Positions 19,832-29,050 of a DNA stretch of 64,000 bases are shown one piece after another. Positions within the stretch are counted from its first letter, which is position 1, and every line of letters starts with the position of its first letter. The notes beneath the pieces are model-generated. The model was not told where the DNA came from and ran no database searches. It saw only the letters and a program-made list of their open reading frames with translations. Made by a program: the position numbers and the translations under genes. Origin of the DNA: Pseudoips prasinana (lineage: Eukaryota > Arthropoda > Insecta > Lepidoptera > Nolidae); NCBI GenBank assembly GCA_951640165.1, contig OX621260.1:19424001-19488000 (forward strand). The letters run 5' to 3'.

Positions 19832-20275
19832 CATGCACTTATTTGGCGACTCGAACCATTTCAGTTCCATCCAGAAGTCCAAGACGCCTCTATAGCTTGG
19901 CTTGAGCGCTTCCTGCAGTGCCTACGGATCGTTTAGAATATTCAAAAAAACAATTAGCTAATTATTAATTATTCACATTGATTATTCGTCAACAATCATT
20001 GCAGTAAAACCAATAAAATGGTCAATGACGCTGAAAATGAACTCCATCAGTGCGAACTTTTTGTGCCAATTGTCGTTTTAAGTAGATCAATCAAGTACGT
20101 GAGTTAAGTCATTATATAAGTAGACGTGGCCGAAGAGCTAATTGCTTAGAACTTGACCTTGCCACTGCTCACTAGAACCCAATTTCATACATACATCCAT
20201 CAAAACGATCGAAAGACACGAACGTATACGTAGTCGGGTGGAATGAAATCAAACAACATAACAGTAATAATAATT
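19832..20275. other. Unassigned stretch
   Basis: No match in the window. Moderate GC at 19850-19930 without a usable frame. Confidence 0.35.
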
Positions 20276-20277
20276 AA

Positions 20278-20477
20278 CTCGCCGAATTTCGGCCACGGCG
20301 GCCAGTTTCAATAGAAACGAGACAACTGCGCGGGATATATTATAGTGCGCAAGTGTGAGTGCAAACACAGGGGCACTTTCTATTCCATCAGCCATAATCT
20401 ATACAAATCTATACAAATAAATAAAATTGGAGTGTCTGTTTGTAATATTGAAATAACCGGATTTTACTACATTAATA

Positions 20478-20515
<38 letters not shown>

Positions 20516-20885
20516 CGGTACATACACCAAAATTATTTTTTTTACAATTTTTGTCTGTCTGTTTGTTCCGGCTAATATCTGAAATGGCTGGTCCGATTTT
20601 GACGGGACTTTTATTGGCAGGTAGCTGATGTAATAAGGAGTAACTTAGGCTACTTTTATTTAAAAAAAGTCTTTTATTTTACAAGAAAACCGAAATAAAC
20701 TAGTTAACACGCGGAGGAAGTCGCGGGCACAGCTAGTATATAATAAATATAATACCGCCAACTCCCAGACTTCGGGCTAAAAAATTTCTTTTTCAAATCC
20801 CAAAAATCACTTTTTTGCTCGACCCGGGATTTGAACCTAGGACCTCATTATCTAAAGTTGAACACGCTACCGCTAGTCACATAAT
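20278..20885 (-). mobile_element. SINE-D interrupted by a Helitron
   Basis: The left part ends at TCTATTCCATCA (20390). The remainder resumes at 20752 with ATACCGCCAACTCCCAGACT and runs to the head. About 90 bases of SINE-D are missing at the junction. Confidence 0.8.
20408..20736 (+). mobile_element. Helitron, group H3
   Basis: Type copy of H3: 5' TCTATACAAATAAATAAAAT, 3' ACGCGGAGGAAGTCGCGGGC then ACAGCTAG, with A before and T after. It contains an uninterrupted AT microsatellite (about 20481-20511). Non-coding. Confidence 0.85.
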
Positions 20886-20892
20886 ATTGCCT

Positions 20893-21063
20893 CTGCTGGG
20901 AATTGGCGGTATTATACAGCCAACTCCCAGACTTAGGGCTAATACTGAGAAATTTTTCTTTACGGAAAAATCACAATAATCTCTTTTAGGGCCGACCCGG
21001 GATTAGAACCCAGGACCTCATTATCTGCCTTTGAACACTCTACCGCTAGACTAAAGAGTCACA
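20893..21063 (-). mobile_element. SINE-D, second tandem copy (head half)
   Basis: Runs from GGCGGTATTATACAGCCAAC to the head CTCTACCGCTAGAC. It follows directly on the SINE-D at 20278-20885, so two heads lie in the same direction 180 bases apart. Confidence 0.8.
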
Positions 21064-21069
21064 CGAACA

Positions 21070-21345
21070 AAAAAACTTGTGTGTACTTATGTACACGCGT
21101 TAGAAGTTATACTTCTTAATATACAACTTGAACATAGTTATCAATTTTCATACCACCTAGAACTAACGTCATGCTGTTATTTTTACGATGCGCGCGCACG
21201 ATGCGCGCGCATCGTAAAAATTCACTCTCATACATTTTCATACCACCTAGAACTAACTTCATGCTGTTAAATTTTTTGGTGTCGGTGTGCGCGCGCATCG
21301 TAAAAATTCACTCTCATCATTTTTCTCCATCGCGCCAAAAGAAGT
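21070..21345. mobile_element. Foldback element with GC-alternating hairpins, copy 1
   Basis: Starts ACTTGTGTGTACTTATGTAC. Inverted ends are GAAGTTATACTTCTT and AAGAAGTATAACTTC. The interior repeats CATACCACCTAGAACTAACT twice, each followed by TTTTTACGATGCGCGCGC-type sequence. The (GC)n runs flanked by TTTTTACGAT / ATCGTAAAAA form hairpins. Copy 2 is at 32984-33240. Overlapping frames on both strands here are artefacts. Confidence 0.7.
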
Positions 21346-21494
21346 ATAACTTCAAAAAACCAAACTACATACCAAGAGCGGATTACACAATCGAGACACA
21401 TACATAAACATGTGCGAAATCAGCGACACGTATCTACGAATGACCTAGGACTACAGACATTGTTTGTATAGGCTTTACCGATCTATACAGTTCA
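21346..21494. other. Unassigned stretch
   Basis: Short and single-copy in the window. Confidence 0.3.
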
Positions 21495-21626
21495 CAGACA
21501 GCACATCAAGCTACCCCAATCTGTCAAATTTCCCCAATCGAAAGTGAACCTTATACTTATGTGATAAAGTTGAAAATCTATAAAAGAAATTTGACAGATT
21601 GTGGTAGTTTGACGTGCTGGCGTCTG
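21495..21626 (+). mobile_element. MITE M1, copy 3
   Basis: CAGACAGCACATCAAGC to GACGTGCTGGCGTCTG. A GCC is lost in the left end, and the flanking TAs are no longer present. Confidence 0.85.
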
Positions 21627-21711
21627 AACAAGATGCTTATTTGAATGACAAATAAGTAGTGCAAGAAACTTATGCTGACAAATAAAGGATACAATTTTCA
21701 GAGAGGGGATT

Positions 21712-21838
21712 GAAAGCGATCGGCGAATATATTATTTCATGTTTGACAACCTTGGCAACCTCGTTTATATTGCCGGAACATATCTGGTAGTTTTGGCATT
21801 TATTTGCCACTTGTCTCAGATCATAACTAACTATAATA
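21712..21838 (-). repeat. Repeat S, copy 1
   Basis: ATTGAAAGCGATCGGCGAAT, ATTGCCGGAACATATCTGGT and CACTTGTCTCAGATCATAAC recur inverted at 55525-55670. Non-coding, family unknown. Confidence 0.65.
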
Positions 21839-21842
21839 ATAA

Positions 21843-22108
21843 CTAGTAGTACCTCGCGGTTTTACCCGCGTTAATCTTTTTTAATTATCATAGCTCCCCC
21901 CCAGTATGTGATAGCGTGATAATATGTAGCCTATATGTTGACCCGACCTCTTAGTAATATTCATTTTTGAGTTTAGTCCGGATATACATACAGACAAACA
22001 GACAAAAATTCTAAAAAGTAAGTATATTTTTGGCTTCTATGTCGATTGCAGTATCCTTTAAAAAAAACTTTAATGTACAGTTTTGAATTTACTACGATTT
22101 TATTATAT
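21843..22108 (-). mobile_element. Helitron H1
   Basis: Hairpin CGCGGTTTTACCCGCG near the left edge. It has lost about 50 bases around the CATGCAGTACTTTTTGAG part of other H1 copies. Confidence 0.8.
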
Positions 22109-22111
22109 AAA

Positions 22112-22312
22112 TAATAATAACCTGTCCTCTGTCCTTATTCTGTCGCCCTGACCACCGGCGGCCTAGGGCGTCAAACCTCGCCGCTGGAGGACCTCTATTT
22201 TTTTTCATATTTATTTATATATTATTGATTTATTTTTGTTTCGATTTTATAGATATAAATATGTTAAAAATAAGAACTTTAAATAAATAATTTGGAATAA
22301 TAATAATAATGT
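22112..22312 (+). mobile_element. LINE-Q 3' end
   Basis: Begins TCCTTATTCTGTCGCCCTGA, continues CCACCGGCGGCCTAGGGCGT and ends AATTTGGAATAATAATAAT. It extends the copy at 11288 upstream into the region also present at 28430-28640. Confidence 0.65.
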
Positions 22313-22334
22313 TCACTGATGAATAATAACTTGA

Positions 22335-22537
22335 CTGCACGAGTGGCGCAGCGGCTATGACAGTCGCCTCGCTGATTCGTGTCGCGGGTCCGAGTCCCGC
22401 GCCGGACAACTATTTGTGAGACCCATAAATAGCTGTTCGGAATCTGGATGTCATTTGTGTCCGTCTATTATATGTTTGTAAAGTACCCCGCGACACAGGG
22501 ATTAGATTCCCTAGTACGGGAATTGTCTTTAAAAAAA
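22335..22537 (+). mobile_element. SINE-C
   Basis: The only plus-strand copy: GACTGCACGAGTGGCGCAGC to CCCTAGTACGGGAATTGTCT. Box B has one change (GGTCCGAGTCCCGCGCC). Confidence 0.9.
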
Positions 22538-22539
22538 TG

Positions 22540-22726
22540 TCCGCCTAAACGAATTTCGGCCACGGCGGCCAGTATAAAAAGAGATTAGCCATCTGCGCGG
22601 GACATATTATAGTGCACAAGTGTGTGCGTAAACACAGGAGCACTTTCTATTCCATCACTCTGATGATCCGATGGGACGCCTAGCGACACGACCGGTAAGA
22701 GGTCAGGTACAGGACCGACGGCTTTA
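22540..22726 (-). mobile_element. SINE-D, head missing
   Basis: From GTCCGCCTAAACGAATTTCG to GACCGACGGCTTTA. On the plus strand it begins right after the SINE-C tail. Confidence 0.8.
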
Positions 22727-22837
22727 TTATATTTATAATTGACATACTAAAGACAAATCAGATAAAACAATATGAAAGCAAAGTCAACACAACAGTCGTG
22801 TTAATTAATCAGAAAAACGATAGTTAACAATAATATC

Positions 22838-23010
22838 TGGTTGGACTAGTAGTTAGTAGTGACCCTGACTGTTGGGTTCGATGCCCTAACAGGACAAATC
22901 TGTGATGAGCACGATTATTTATTCTGTATCTGGGTGTAATTTATGTATCTATAATATCTTTGTCTTTAGTCATAGCACAGACTATGCCTCGTTTGAGATC
23001 AGATGGCAAA
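22838..23010 (+). mobile_element. SINE-F with head deletion
   Basis: GGACTAGTAGTTAGTAGTGA then GTTGGGTTCGATGCCCTAAC and the tail GTCATAGCACAGACTATGCC. The anticodon-like region between boxes is partly lost. Confidence 0.7.
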
Positions 23011-23051
23011 ATATTTACTTATTTATAATGATAAATTATCTATGAATATTA

Positions 23052-23478
23052 ATGTAATATCCTAGGACATTATTTACACACGGCCATCTGATCCCAAACT
23101 AAGCACAGCTTGTACTATAGAAACCAGATAACTGATATACTACATATACTACTTTTCTCTTGTACATACATACTTATATAGATAACTAGCTGTGCCCCGC
23201 GGTGTTACCCGCGTTAAATTTTATAAATTTTCTTTGCTATAAACCTCACGGAGCCCGAGACCTTTCCAACGAATGCAAAACCGTGGAAATCGGATCGTGC
23301 GTTTTGGAGTTATAGCGTCAGGAAGGAAAACCCGACTTATTTTTATATAGTAGATTACACCCAGATTCAGGACAAACAGACATGTTCATGCACACAAATA
23401 TCTGTCCTGGGTGGGAATCGAAAACACGACCTGTGGGGTGAAAGGCAAGTATTTACCAATCACGTCAACCGGCCCATT
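23052..23478 (-). mobile_element. SINE-B carrying a Helitron
   Basis: Tail to head in reverse. The text TATATAGATAA / TTACACCCAG is split by the Helitron at 23186-23354; all other parts are present. Confidence 0.9.
23186..23354 (-). mobile_element. Helitron, group H2, 169 bp, with readable empty site
   Basis: On the minus strand 5' TCTACTATATAAAAATAAGT, 3' CGCGGGTAACACCGCGGGGC then ACAGCTAG. It is inserted between A (23185) and T (23355) of the SINE-B word GATAATTACACC. No target duplication, as Helitrons do. The second H2 (54476-54644) has exactly the same length. Confidence 0.9.
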
Positions 23479-23514
23479 AATATATATTTTTTTATGTATT
23501 TTGAAATATGAAAG

Positions 23515-23716
23515 TGTGTTTATCAGTTATCTGGCTACCATAGTACAGACGCCAGCACATCAAGCTACCCCATCTGTCAAATTTCCCCTATTGAAAGTGA
23601 ACCTTATGCTTTAGTAATAAAGTTGAAAATCTATAAAAGAAATTTGACAGATTGGGGTAGCTAGATGTGGCTGGCGTCTGTACAAGTTCGGCCTAGTTTG
23701 AAATCAAATGGCATTT
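23515..23716 (+). mobile_element. SINE tail (B/F type) carrying M1
   Basis: ATCAGTTATCTGGCTACCAT ... TTCGGCCTAGTTTGAAATCA is a tail without head, split at TAGTACAAG by M1. Confidence 0.75.
23546..23680 (+). mobile_element. MITE M1, copy 4
   Basis: 135 bp between TA 23544-23545 and TA 23681-23682. The host word CCATAGTACAAG has one TA, so the duplication is exactly TA. Confidence 0.95.
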
Positions 23717-23721
23717 TATTT

Positions 23722-23925
23722 TAGAAGACATCTCACGCATTAAGGAATCTTATCCCTTTGTCGCGGGGTATTTTAAAAATATATAATAGACGGATACAAA
23801 TTAAATCCAGACTCAGAACAACTATTTATGGGTCACACAAATAGTTGTACGGCGCGGGACTCGAACCCCCGCCACGAAGAGCCGAGGCATCTGTCTTAGC
23901 CGCTGCGCCACACGTGCAGTCGAAT
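23722..23925 (-). mobile_element. SINE-C
   Basis: Near-complete. Ends at CACACGTGCAGTC. Box B intact. Confidence 0.9.
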
Positions 23926-23951
23926 ATTTACTAATTTATACTGTTAAATTA

Positions 23952-24142
23952 TCATACTAATATTATAAAGGCGAAAGTTTGTGAGTGTGTGACTGTGTAA
24001 GTGTGTATGTTTGTTACTTCTTCACGTCTAAATGGCTGGAGCGATATTAATAAAATTTAGTATGGAGTTAGCTGACACCCTGGATTAACACATAGGCTAT
24101 AATTTATATAGATTAACGCGGCTAAAACCAGGGCACAGCTAG
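23952..24142 (+). mobile_element. Helitron, group H4, 191 bp
   Basis: A|TCATACTAATATTATAAAGG to GGGCACAGCTAG|T. The terminal hairpin is weakened (CGCGGCTAAAACCAGGG). Confidence 0.85.
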
Positions 24143-24147
24143 TTATG

Positions 24148-24380
24148 AATAATAATAATAATATCTTGGGACAATGTCACACAGATCATCCTAGCCCCAA
24201 ACTAAGCAAAGCTTGTACTATGGGTACCAGGCGACGATATACATACTTATATAGATAGAAAACATCCACGACTCAGAAACAAATATTCGTGCTCATCACA
24301 CAAATATTTGCACTTACCGGGATTCGAACCCAGGACCACCAGCTTCGTAGGCCGGAGCACTACCAACTGGGCTACGGTGA
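24148..24380 (-). mobile_element. SINE-A
   Basis: From the AAT tail to GGGCTACGGTGA. Lacks about 20 bases of the ATCTATCTATATAAG region. Confidence 0.9.
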
Positions 24381-24381
24381 A

Positions 24382-24625
24382 TATTGAAGTAGTTCATATT
24401 TTCGCGGCCTGTACGGACGAAGTGGCGAGGCGTGCATCGTATTCTGGTGTAACATGTTTGCATTGAGCGTTGCCCGAGCACAACCTTCTCAAATAACAGC
24501 GCCGCATAAAAACAGCGGACAGTTGGTATTCAAGTCAAGGTCCTGTAATGAGATATGTATGCTCGATAGCCACTTTAAGAGCATTAAGACAATTCCGTCC
24601 TCTACACATATTCATATTTATATTG
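24382..24625. other. Unassigned, moderately GC-rich stretch
   Basis: Contains an open frame at 24454-24687 that runs into SINE-B; no recognisable domain. No second copy in the window. Confidence 0.35.
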
Positions 24626-24626
24626 A

Positions 24627-24796
24627 CTGCCTGGTTGGTAAATGCCTGCTTTCCACGCCGCAGGTCGTGTGTTCGAATCCCACCTAGGACAAATATTTGT
24701 GTGCTGATCCTGAGATTAGAACATGTCTGTTTATCCTGAGTCTGGGTGTAATTATATATGTAAGTATGTATTTACAAAAGAAAAGTAGTATATGTA
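24627..24796 (+). mobile_element. SINE-B, cut at its middle by a Helitron
   Basis: CTGCCTGGTTGGTAAATGCC to AAAAGTAGTATATGTA, where the Helitron begins. The tail does not resume. Confidence 0.8.
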
Positions 24797-25000
24797 TCCT
24801 AACTAATATTATAAATGCGAAAGTAACTCTGTCTGTCTGTTATTCTTTCACGCCAAAACTACTGAACGGATTTGAATGAAATTTGGTATACAGATGTTCT
24901 AGACCCTGAGAAAGAACATAGGCTATTTTTTATGGTTAGGATAACACATAGGCCATATTTTATAAAGTTTAACGCGGGTAAAACCGCGGGGCACAGCTAG
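24797..25000 (+). mobile_element. Helitron H4, 204 bp
   Basis: A|TCCTAACTAATATTATAAAT to the intact hairpin CGCGGGTAAAACCGCG and GGCACAGCTAG|T. Carries a TCTGTCTGTCTGTT segment and a variant centre. Confidence 0.9.
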
Positions 25001-25030
25001 TAGTCCCTAGTATATATAAGTAGTAGTATT

Positions 25031-25200
25031 CTGTCTCCCGCTTTGCTCTGTAGGGAAGTGAAACTATTCAATTTCTAACTCCTCCTTGTTTCTTTCTGAT
25101 TAAATTCTTAGCGGAGACAGTTAAAGCAATTCCCTGGGACATGCCTGAGCCTCACCGCTCAGTGTCATTTCATTGTGTGCCACTGTTGATCCTGGATTAC
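25031..25200 (+). repeat. Repeat T, copy 1
   Basis: TTTGCTCTGTAGGGAAGTG, TTTCTTTCTGATTAAATTC and TCATTTCATTGTGTGCCACT recur at 32605-32765. Non-coding, family unknown. Confidence 0.6.
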
Positions 25201-25237
25201 AAGAGTTGCATTGGTGAGTAAGAGGGAGGGACAAAAT

Positions 25238-25464
25238 ATAATTCACACAGGTCTATCTGATCCCACACTAAGCAGAGCTTGTACTATGGAAACCAGATCT
25301 GATATACTACTTTTCTTTTGTAAGTACATACTTATATAGATAATTGCATCCAGACTCAGGACAAACAGACATGTTTATGCACACAAATATTTGTCCTGGG
25401 TGGGAATCGAACCCACGACCTCCGGCATGAAAAGTAAGCATTTGCCAAACACGCCAACGGGCCA
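25238..25464 (-). mobile_element. SINE-B
   Basis: Near-complete reverse copy ending CACGCCAACGGGCC. The tail lost its ATAACTG. Confidence 0.9.
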
Positions 25465-25479
25465 AAATTAGATTTTTAC

Positions 25480-26125
25480 CATCGACACGATAAGAAGAAG
25501 AAGACACCAGGTAACCGGGCAACAGCGTCACTTGTGTACCAGCTACCACCCACTGTAATACTGTATTTCGAAGTTCAAAATAGCGATGAACTGTAGCCCT
25601 AAAGTACTGAAACGCGACTCACGTTAGTGCGAAAGTGCGCCACATCGATACACATAATTTCGAATGTTTTCCACCGCGATGCACGTTAGTGCGAAATCGT
25701 TTGGGTTAGGTTAGGTTAGAACGGTGACCATTTGGCGCGCGAAGGCGAGCGAGCGTAGCGAGCGTGCCGCGGTAGCGGCCGCCGAGCGCTAGAAAAACAT
25801 TAACCATGGATATCTCCATAATGGCATGCCTTCGCATTTACTGGACTTTCGCACTAACGTGCATCGCGCTGGAATACATTCGACAATGTGTGAATCGATG
25901 TGTCGCACTTTCGCACTAACGTGAGTCGCGTTTCAGTACTTTAGGGCTACAGTTCATCGCTATTTTGAACTTCGAAATACAGTATTACAGTCGCTACCAC
26001 ATAACTGCGGTCACCAACTCGCATGGCAAGCGCAGTGACTAAGGAAAACCCCTCCAAATGGCAACATTATAGAAACTTTTGTAATAGTTGTCCGGCAGTG
26101 GACTGATGATGATGATGATGAGATA
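25480..26125 (+). mobile_element. LINE-V 3' end interrupted by a long-TIR element
   Basis: ACACCAGGTAACCGGGCAAC up to GCTACCACC (25550), then from 25993 GCTACCACATAACTGCGGTC and ACCCCTCCAAATGGCAAC, ending in a GAT repeat tail. Intact references are 34417-34655 and 62625-62862. Confidence 0.75.
25551..25992. mobile_element. Long-TIR element, Mutator-like (442 bp)
   Basis: Arms of about 140 bases, starting ACTGTAATACTGTATTTCGA and inverted at the right end. They share AGTACTGAAACGCGACTC and the word CACGTTAGTGCGAAA, repeated within each arm. The centre is GC-rich (GGCGAGCGAGCGTAGCGAGC). GCTACCACC on the left and GCTACCACA on the right give a 9-bp duplication with one mismatch (8 exact). Long TIRs with 9-bp duplications fit Mutator-like elements; an 8-bp hAT or P type is the alternative. 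Confidence 0.7.
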
Positions 26126-26571
26126 TAGAACATAACATCCCAAATCTGTAATTAAAATTATGCGGCGTGTTATTATAAGTCGTTATTGCCGAAATGCGTG
26201 CGCGTGCGCATGTAGCGTGGACTAGCATTGTGAAGGAACTGTGGGCAGTTACTCATTATGATGAATGGTAAAGGCCGCGGGTCTAATGATGGGATTAATT
26301 TTATTATCATAATAAATGCATGTACCTATGGCCCATTGTTTTTGCAACTACAACCATTACATTGAGTTAATGTTTAATTAACCTTTTTGCTTCATACACC
26401 CACATTATTTTTATCGCTGCATATTAAATATTTATGAGTTGTGTTATATCTTTCGATAATTCGAGGTTGTTGCTAGTTGAAGATAAGTTTGCCGAGTAGT
26501 ATTAAAATAAGGAATCTTAAGTGGAAGTGGACTGGCCTTATGATAATAAGTCACGGTTTAGGCGGTCACCG
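26126..26571. other. Unassigned stretch
   Basis: Contains the alternating TGCGTGCGCGTGCGCATG at about 26195-26213. No gene or repeat match. Confidence 0.35.
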
Positions 26572-26809
26572 TAGCCTAGTTGGTAGTGCTCCTGCCTATG
26601 AAGCTGGTGGCTGGTTCAAATCCCGGTAAGTGCAAATATTTATGTGATGAGCACGAATATTTGTTTCTGAGTCATGGATTTTTTCTATGTATATAAGTAT
26701 TTATCTATCTATATAAGTATGTATATCGTCGCCTGGTACCCATAGTACAAGCTTTGCTTAGTTTGGGGCTAGGATGATCTGTGTGACATTGTCCCTAGAT
26801 ATTATTATA
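26572..26809 (+). mobile_element. SINE-A
   Basis: Complete. Three bases are lost in GCTGGTGGCTGGTTCAAATC just before box B. Confidence 0.9.
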
Positions 26810-26815
26810 AAAATA

Positions 26816-26917
26816 AAAATGTTCTCCAGGCCGAATATCCATGGTGGTGGCCAATCTCTATGGTAGTATCCATAGAGATTGGCCACCACCATGGATATTC
26901 GGCCTGGAGGACATTTT
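26816..26917. repeat. 48-bp-arm palindrome built from SINE-D 5' sequence
   Basis: Left arm 26816-26863 and right arm 26870-26917 are reverse complements with a single mismatch (GTTCTCC / GTCCTCC) around a 6-base loop TAGTAT. The arm text GGCCAATCTCTATGG and CCGAATATCC resembles the SINE-D segment GGCCAGTCTCAATGG and GAATTTCGG. The right arm runs straight into the remainder of a SINE-D. Confidence 0.85.
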
Positions 26918-26931
26918 TTTTTAATAATTGC

Positions 26932-27203
26932 GCAGGACATATTCTAGTGCACAAGTGTGTTACACTCTCATGATCCGATGGGACGACTAGTGATAGGAAC
27001 GGAAAGGATCCTGTAACCGACGGCTTTACGTGCTCTCCGATACACGGGGGTATAATACCACCAAATCCCAGACTTCAGGCAGATACTGAGAAATTTCATT
27101 TTACGGAAAATTCCCAAAATCACTTTTTACCCGACCTGGGATTTGAACCCAAACCTCATTATCTACGGTTGAACACGCTACTGCTAGACCAAAAAGCCAT
27201 ATA
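26932..27203 (-). mobile_element. SINE-D, 3' end replaced by the palindrome
   Basis: Starts at ATTGCGCAGGACATATTC and continues to the head TGAACACGCTACTGCTAGAC. The segment that should precede it is present only as the inverted arms at 26816-26917. Confidence 0.8.
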
Positions 27204-27296
27204 ATAAGAGGTATTGAGATGTGGAATAAAGCCACAATATTTTGATATCAAAGAAATGGAAATAGAAATCGAGGTGGACACTACTCACAAATATAC

Positions 27297-27532
27297 AACA
27301 ATGTCACACAGATCATCCTAGCCCCAAACTAAGCAAAGCTTGTACTATGGGTACCAGGCGACGATATACATACTTATATAGATAGATAAATACTTAAATA
27401 CATAGAAAACATCCATGACTCAGAAACAAATGTTCGTGCTCATCACACAAATATTTACACTTACCGGGATTCGAACCCAGGGTCACCAGCTGCGTAGGCA
27501 GGAGCACTACCAACTAGGCTACGGTGACCGTC
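27297..27532 (-). mobile_element. SINE-A
   Basis: Complete except for the ATT tail. Ends GGCTACGGTGACCGTC. Confidence 0.9.
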
Positions 27533-27621
27533 AAGTACTCAAGATGGGACGATGAAATTAACATCACAGCAGGGAAAACATAGACCAGGCAAGCAATAAA
27601 TAGGCACAGAATAAATATTTA

Positions 27622-28280
27622 CAGTACGGAAACTACGCCTAGTTGATGGAATCATAACCTACACACTTTTAAAGCAATAGGGTTGTAACTTTAAAGTTTT
27701 TGATATCAAGTTTATCAAATACTTTATTGCTTTTAGGTGTACAATAGGTGTTTTTATATACAATTAAGTAACATCCATGAGCCCTGTCAGTGTTTTCAAA
27801 TTAAATTTAAAATATAATTTTACAAGAAGTTTACAAAAAAAATTGTTTTTTTAGTTTTAAATAGTTGTGATTGAATTTAATTGAATTTATATTTTTGAGC
27901 ATTTGGTTAATAGTTAGCTTTTTACATGAACTAAATATATACGTACATTAATTATTAGGTAATTATTTCATCAACTAGGCGTAGTTGCTGTACTGTCCAT
28001 ATTTATTATTTTATTACTAACATTTTTGTTTTAAAAATAAACACTAAGTTAAACTTAGTGTTTATTTTTTATACAGTAACTCCGGTTGTAATGAAGCAGA
28101 GTTCAAATAGCCGTATGCAATACGATCGTAGCATTTTTAAAAAGATCATGGAGAAGTTAATCTCCATGATCTTTTTAAAAATGCGAGACCACTTGTCTTG
28201 ACAACCGCTTAGAGATTTTGTCGATGCACTTGTTTGTGTGAGTGTTCCATTTAGAGTGTTTGTAGGTAGTTTCCGTACTG
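27622..28280. mobile_element. TA-flanked palindrome-rich element, about 660 bp
   Basis: Ends CAGTACGGAAACTAC (27622) and GTAGTTTCCGTACTG (to 28280), flanked by TA on both sides. A further inverted copy of the left end, CATCAACTAGGCGTAGTTGC, lies at about 27969-27998. Inside are two strong hairpins (28034-28070 and 28131-28184). It fits a Tc1/mariner-like non-autonomous element, perhaps made of two fused copies. Confidence 0.55.
28131..28184. repeat. Perfect 24-bp-arm hairpin
   Basis: GCATTTTTAAAAAGATCATG GAGA and its exact inverse enclose the loop AGTTAA. It has the size of a miRNA-precursor-type stem, but it lies in a transposon-like element and has no bulges. Confidence 0.75.
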
Positions 28281-28429
28281 TATATATTGTTATACTGTGA
28301 CATAGGAAAGAATCGAAAGAAATAGAGGAAACCATTGCTTAAGTTGGGCAAACAGACCAAGGTCGAGTGTCGATGAGTCGCTAGAGTAGCACCAGTTTAG
28401 AAAAAAGAACAGAGCTTGTTAAAAAACAG

Positions 28430-28640
28430 ATCTCATCCTGCGTTGGGGTTCACGTCCTAGGCCGCCGGTGGTCAGGGTGACAGAGTGAGGAACCTCCTCA
28501 CAATAGGTACCGTTCCCATAATTGCCGCCTTCTGTATCCGGCTTTTGAGCCATCTTAAGATGTTGGTAGAGGCTCTTTGCTATGAGACCGTTTACCGTAA
28601 CGACTATTAAGACTACTGCTGAGTCCACATCCCCAAGGCG
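28430..28640 (-). pseudogene. LINE-Q coding end (fragment)
   Basis: The minus-strand frame (28419-28628) reads MDSAVVLIVVTVNGLIAKSL, then QKPDTEGGNYGNGTYCEEVP and SVTLTTGGLG. The last part corresponds to the sequence just upstream of the LINE-Q ends at 22112 and 11288. Clade not determined, and no catalytic motif is present. Confidence 0.45.
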
Positions 28641-28989
28641 GTAACCTCGTGTACCAAGTCTAAATATTTTGACAACTTGTCATTCTCGGCTCTTACTATT
28701 ATTATTATTGCCGAGTGGTATCTTTTGGTCCTAAACAATAAAGTATTACAACACGCTCGTAGCGACTGTTGCGCTCAATTAACGTGGGAATTAAATATTT
28801 ATCTCATCCGCCCATCTCAAGCAGGTATACTCAACTAAATTGTGAGTAACAATTTAACTATGCTTTTGACTAATTTCGTTGTGGTTATTTAATTTGATGG
28901 AGGAATTATACATTTTTGTTTTACAATCGCGCTCTAATTAAGTTTCTTATGATGCGATGTGAGCTAAAGTTATTGCTGCCAAATCAAGA
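28641..28989. other. Unassigned stretch
   Basis: No match in the window and no convincing frame. Confidence 0.35.
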
Positions 28990-29050
28990 CAGGCCGGTTG
29001 CCGTGGTTGGTAGATTGCTTTTGATAGACTTGCGTTTCACGCCGCAGGTT
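28990..29050 (+). mobile_element. SINE-B head only
   Basis: GGCCGGTTGCCGTGGTTGGT to CACGCCGCAGGTTGT, cut by a reverse LINE-J tail. Confidence 0.6.

Noticed and set aside
25692..25706. Telomere-like TTAGG repeats (also the inverse CCTAA at about 13622-13636)
   Set aside because: Only about three units in each place, inside transposon-like sequence. Too short to indicate a telomere or telomeric retroelement.
28131..28184. Rho-independent terminator or bacterial hairpin
   Set aside because: A+T-rich stem, no gene upstream and clearly eukaryotic context.
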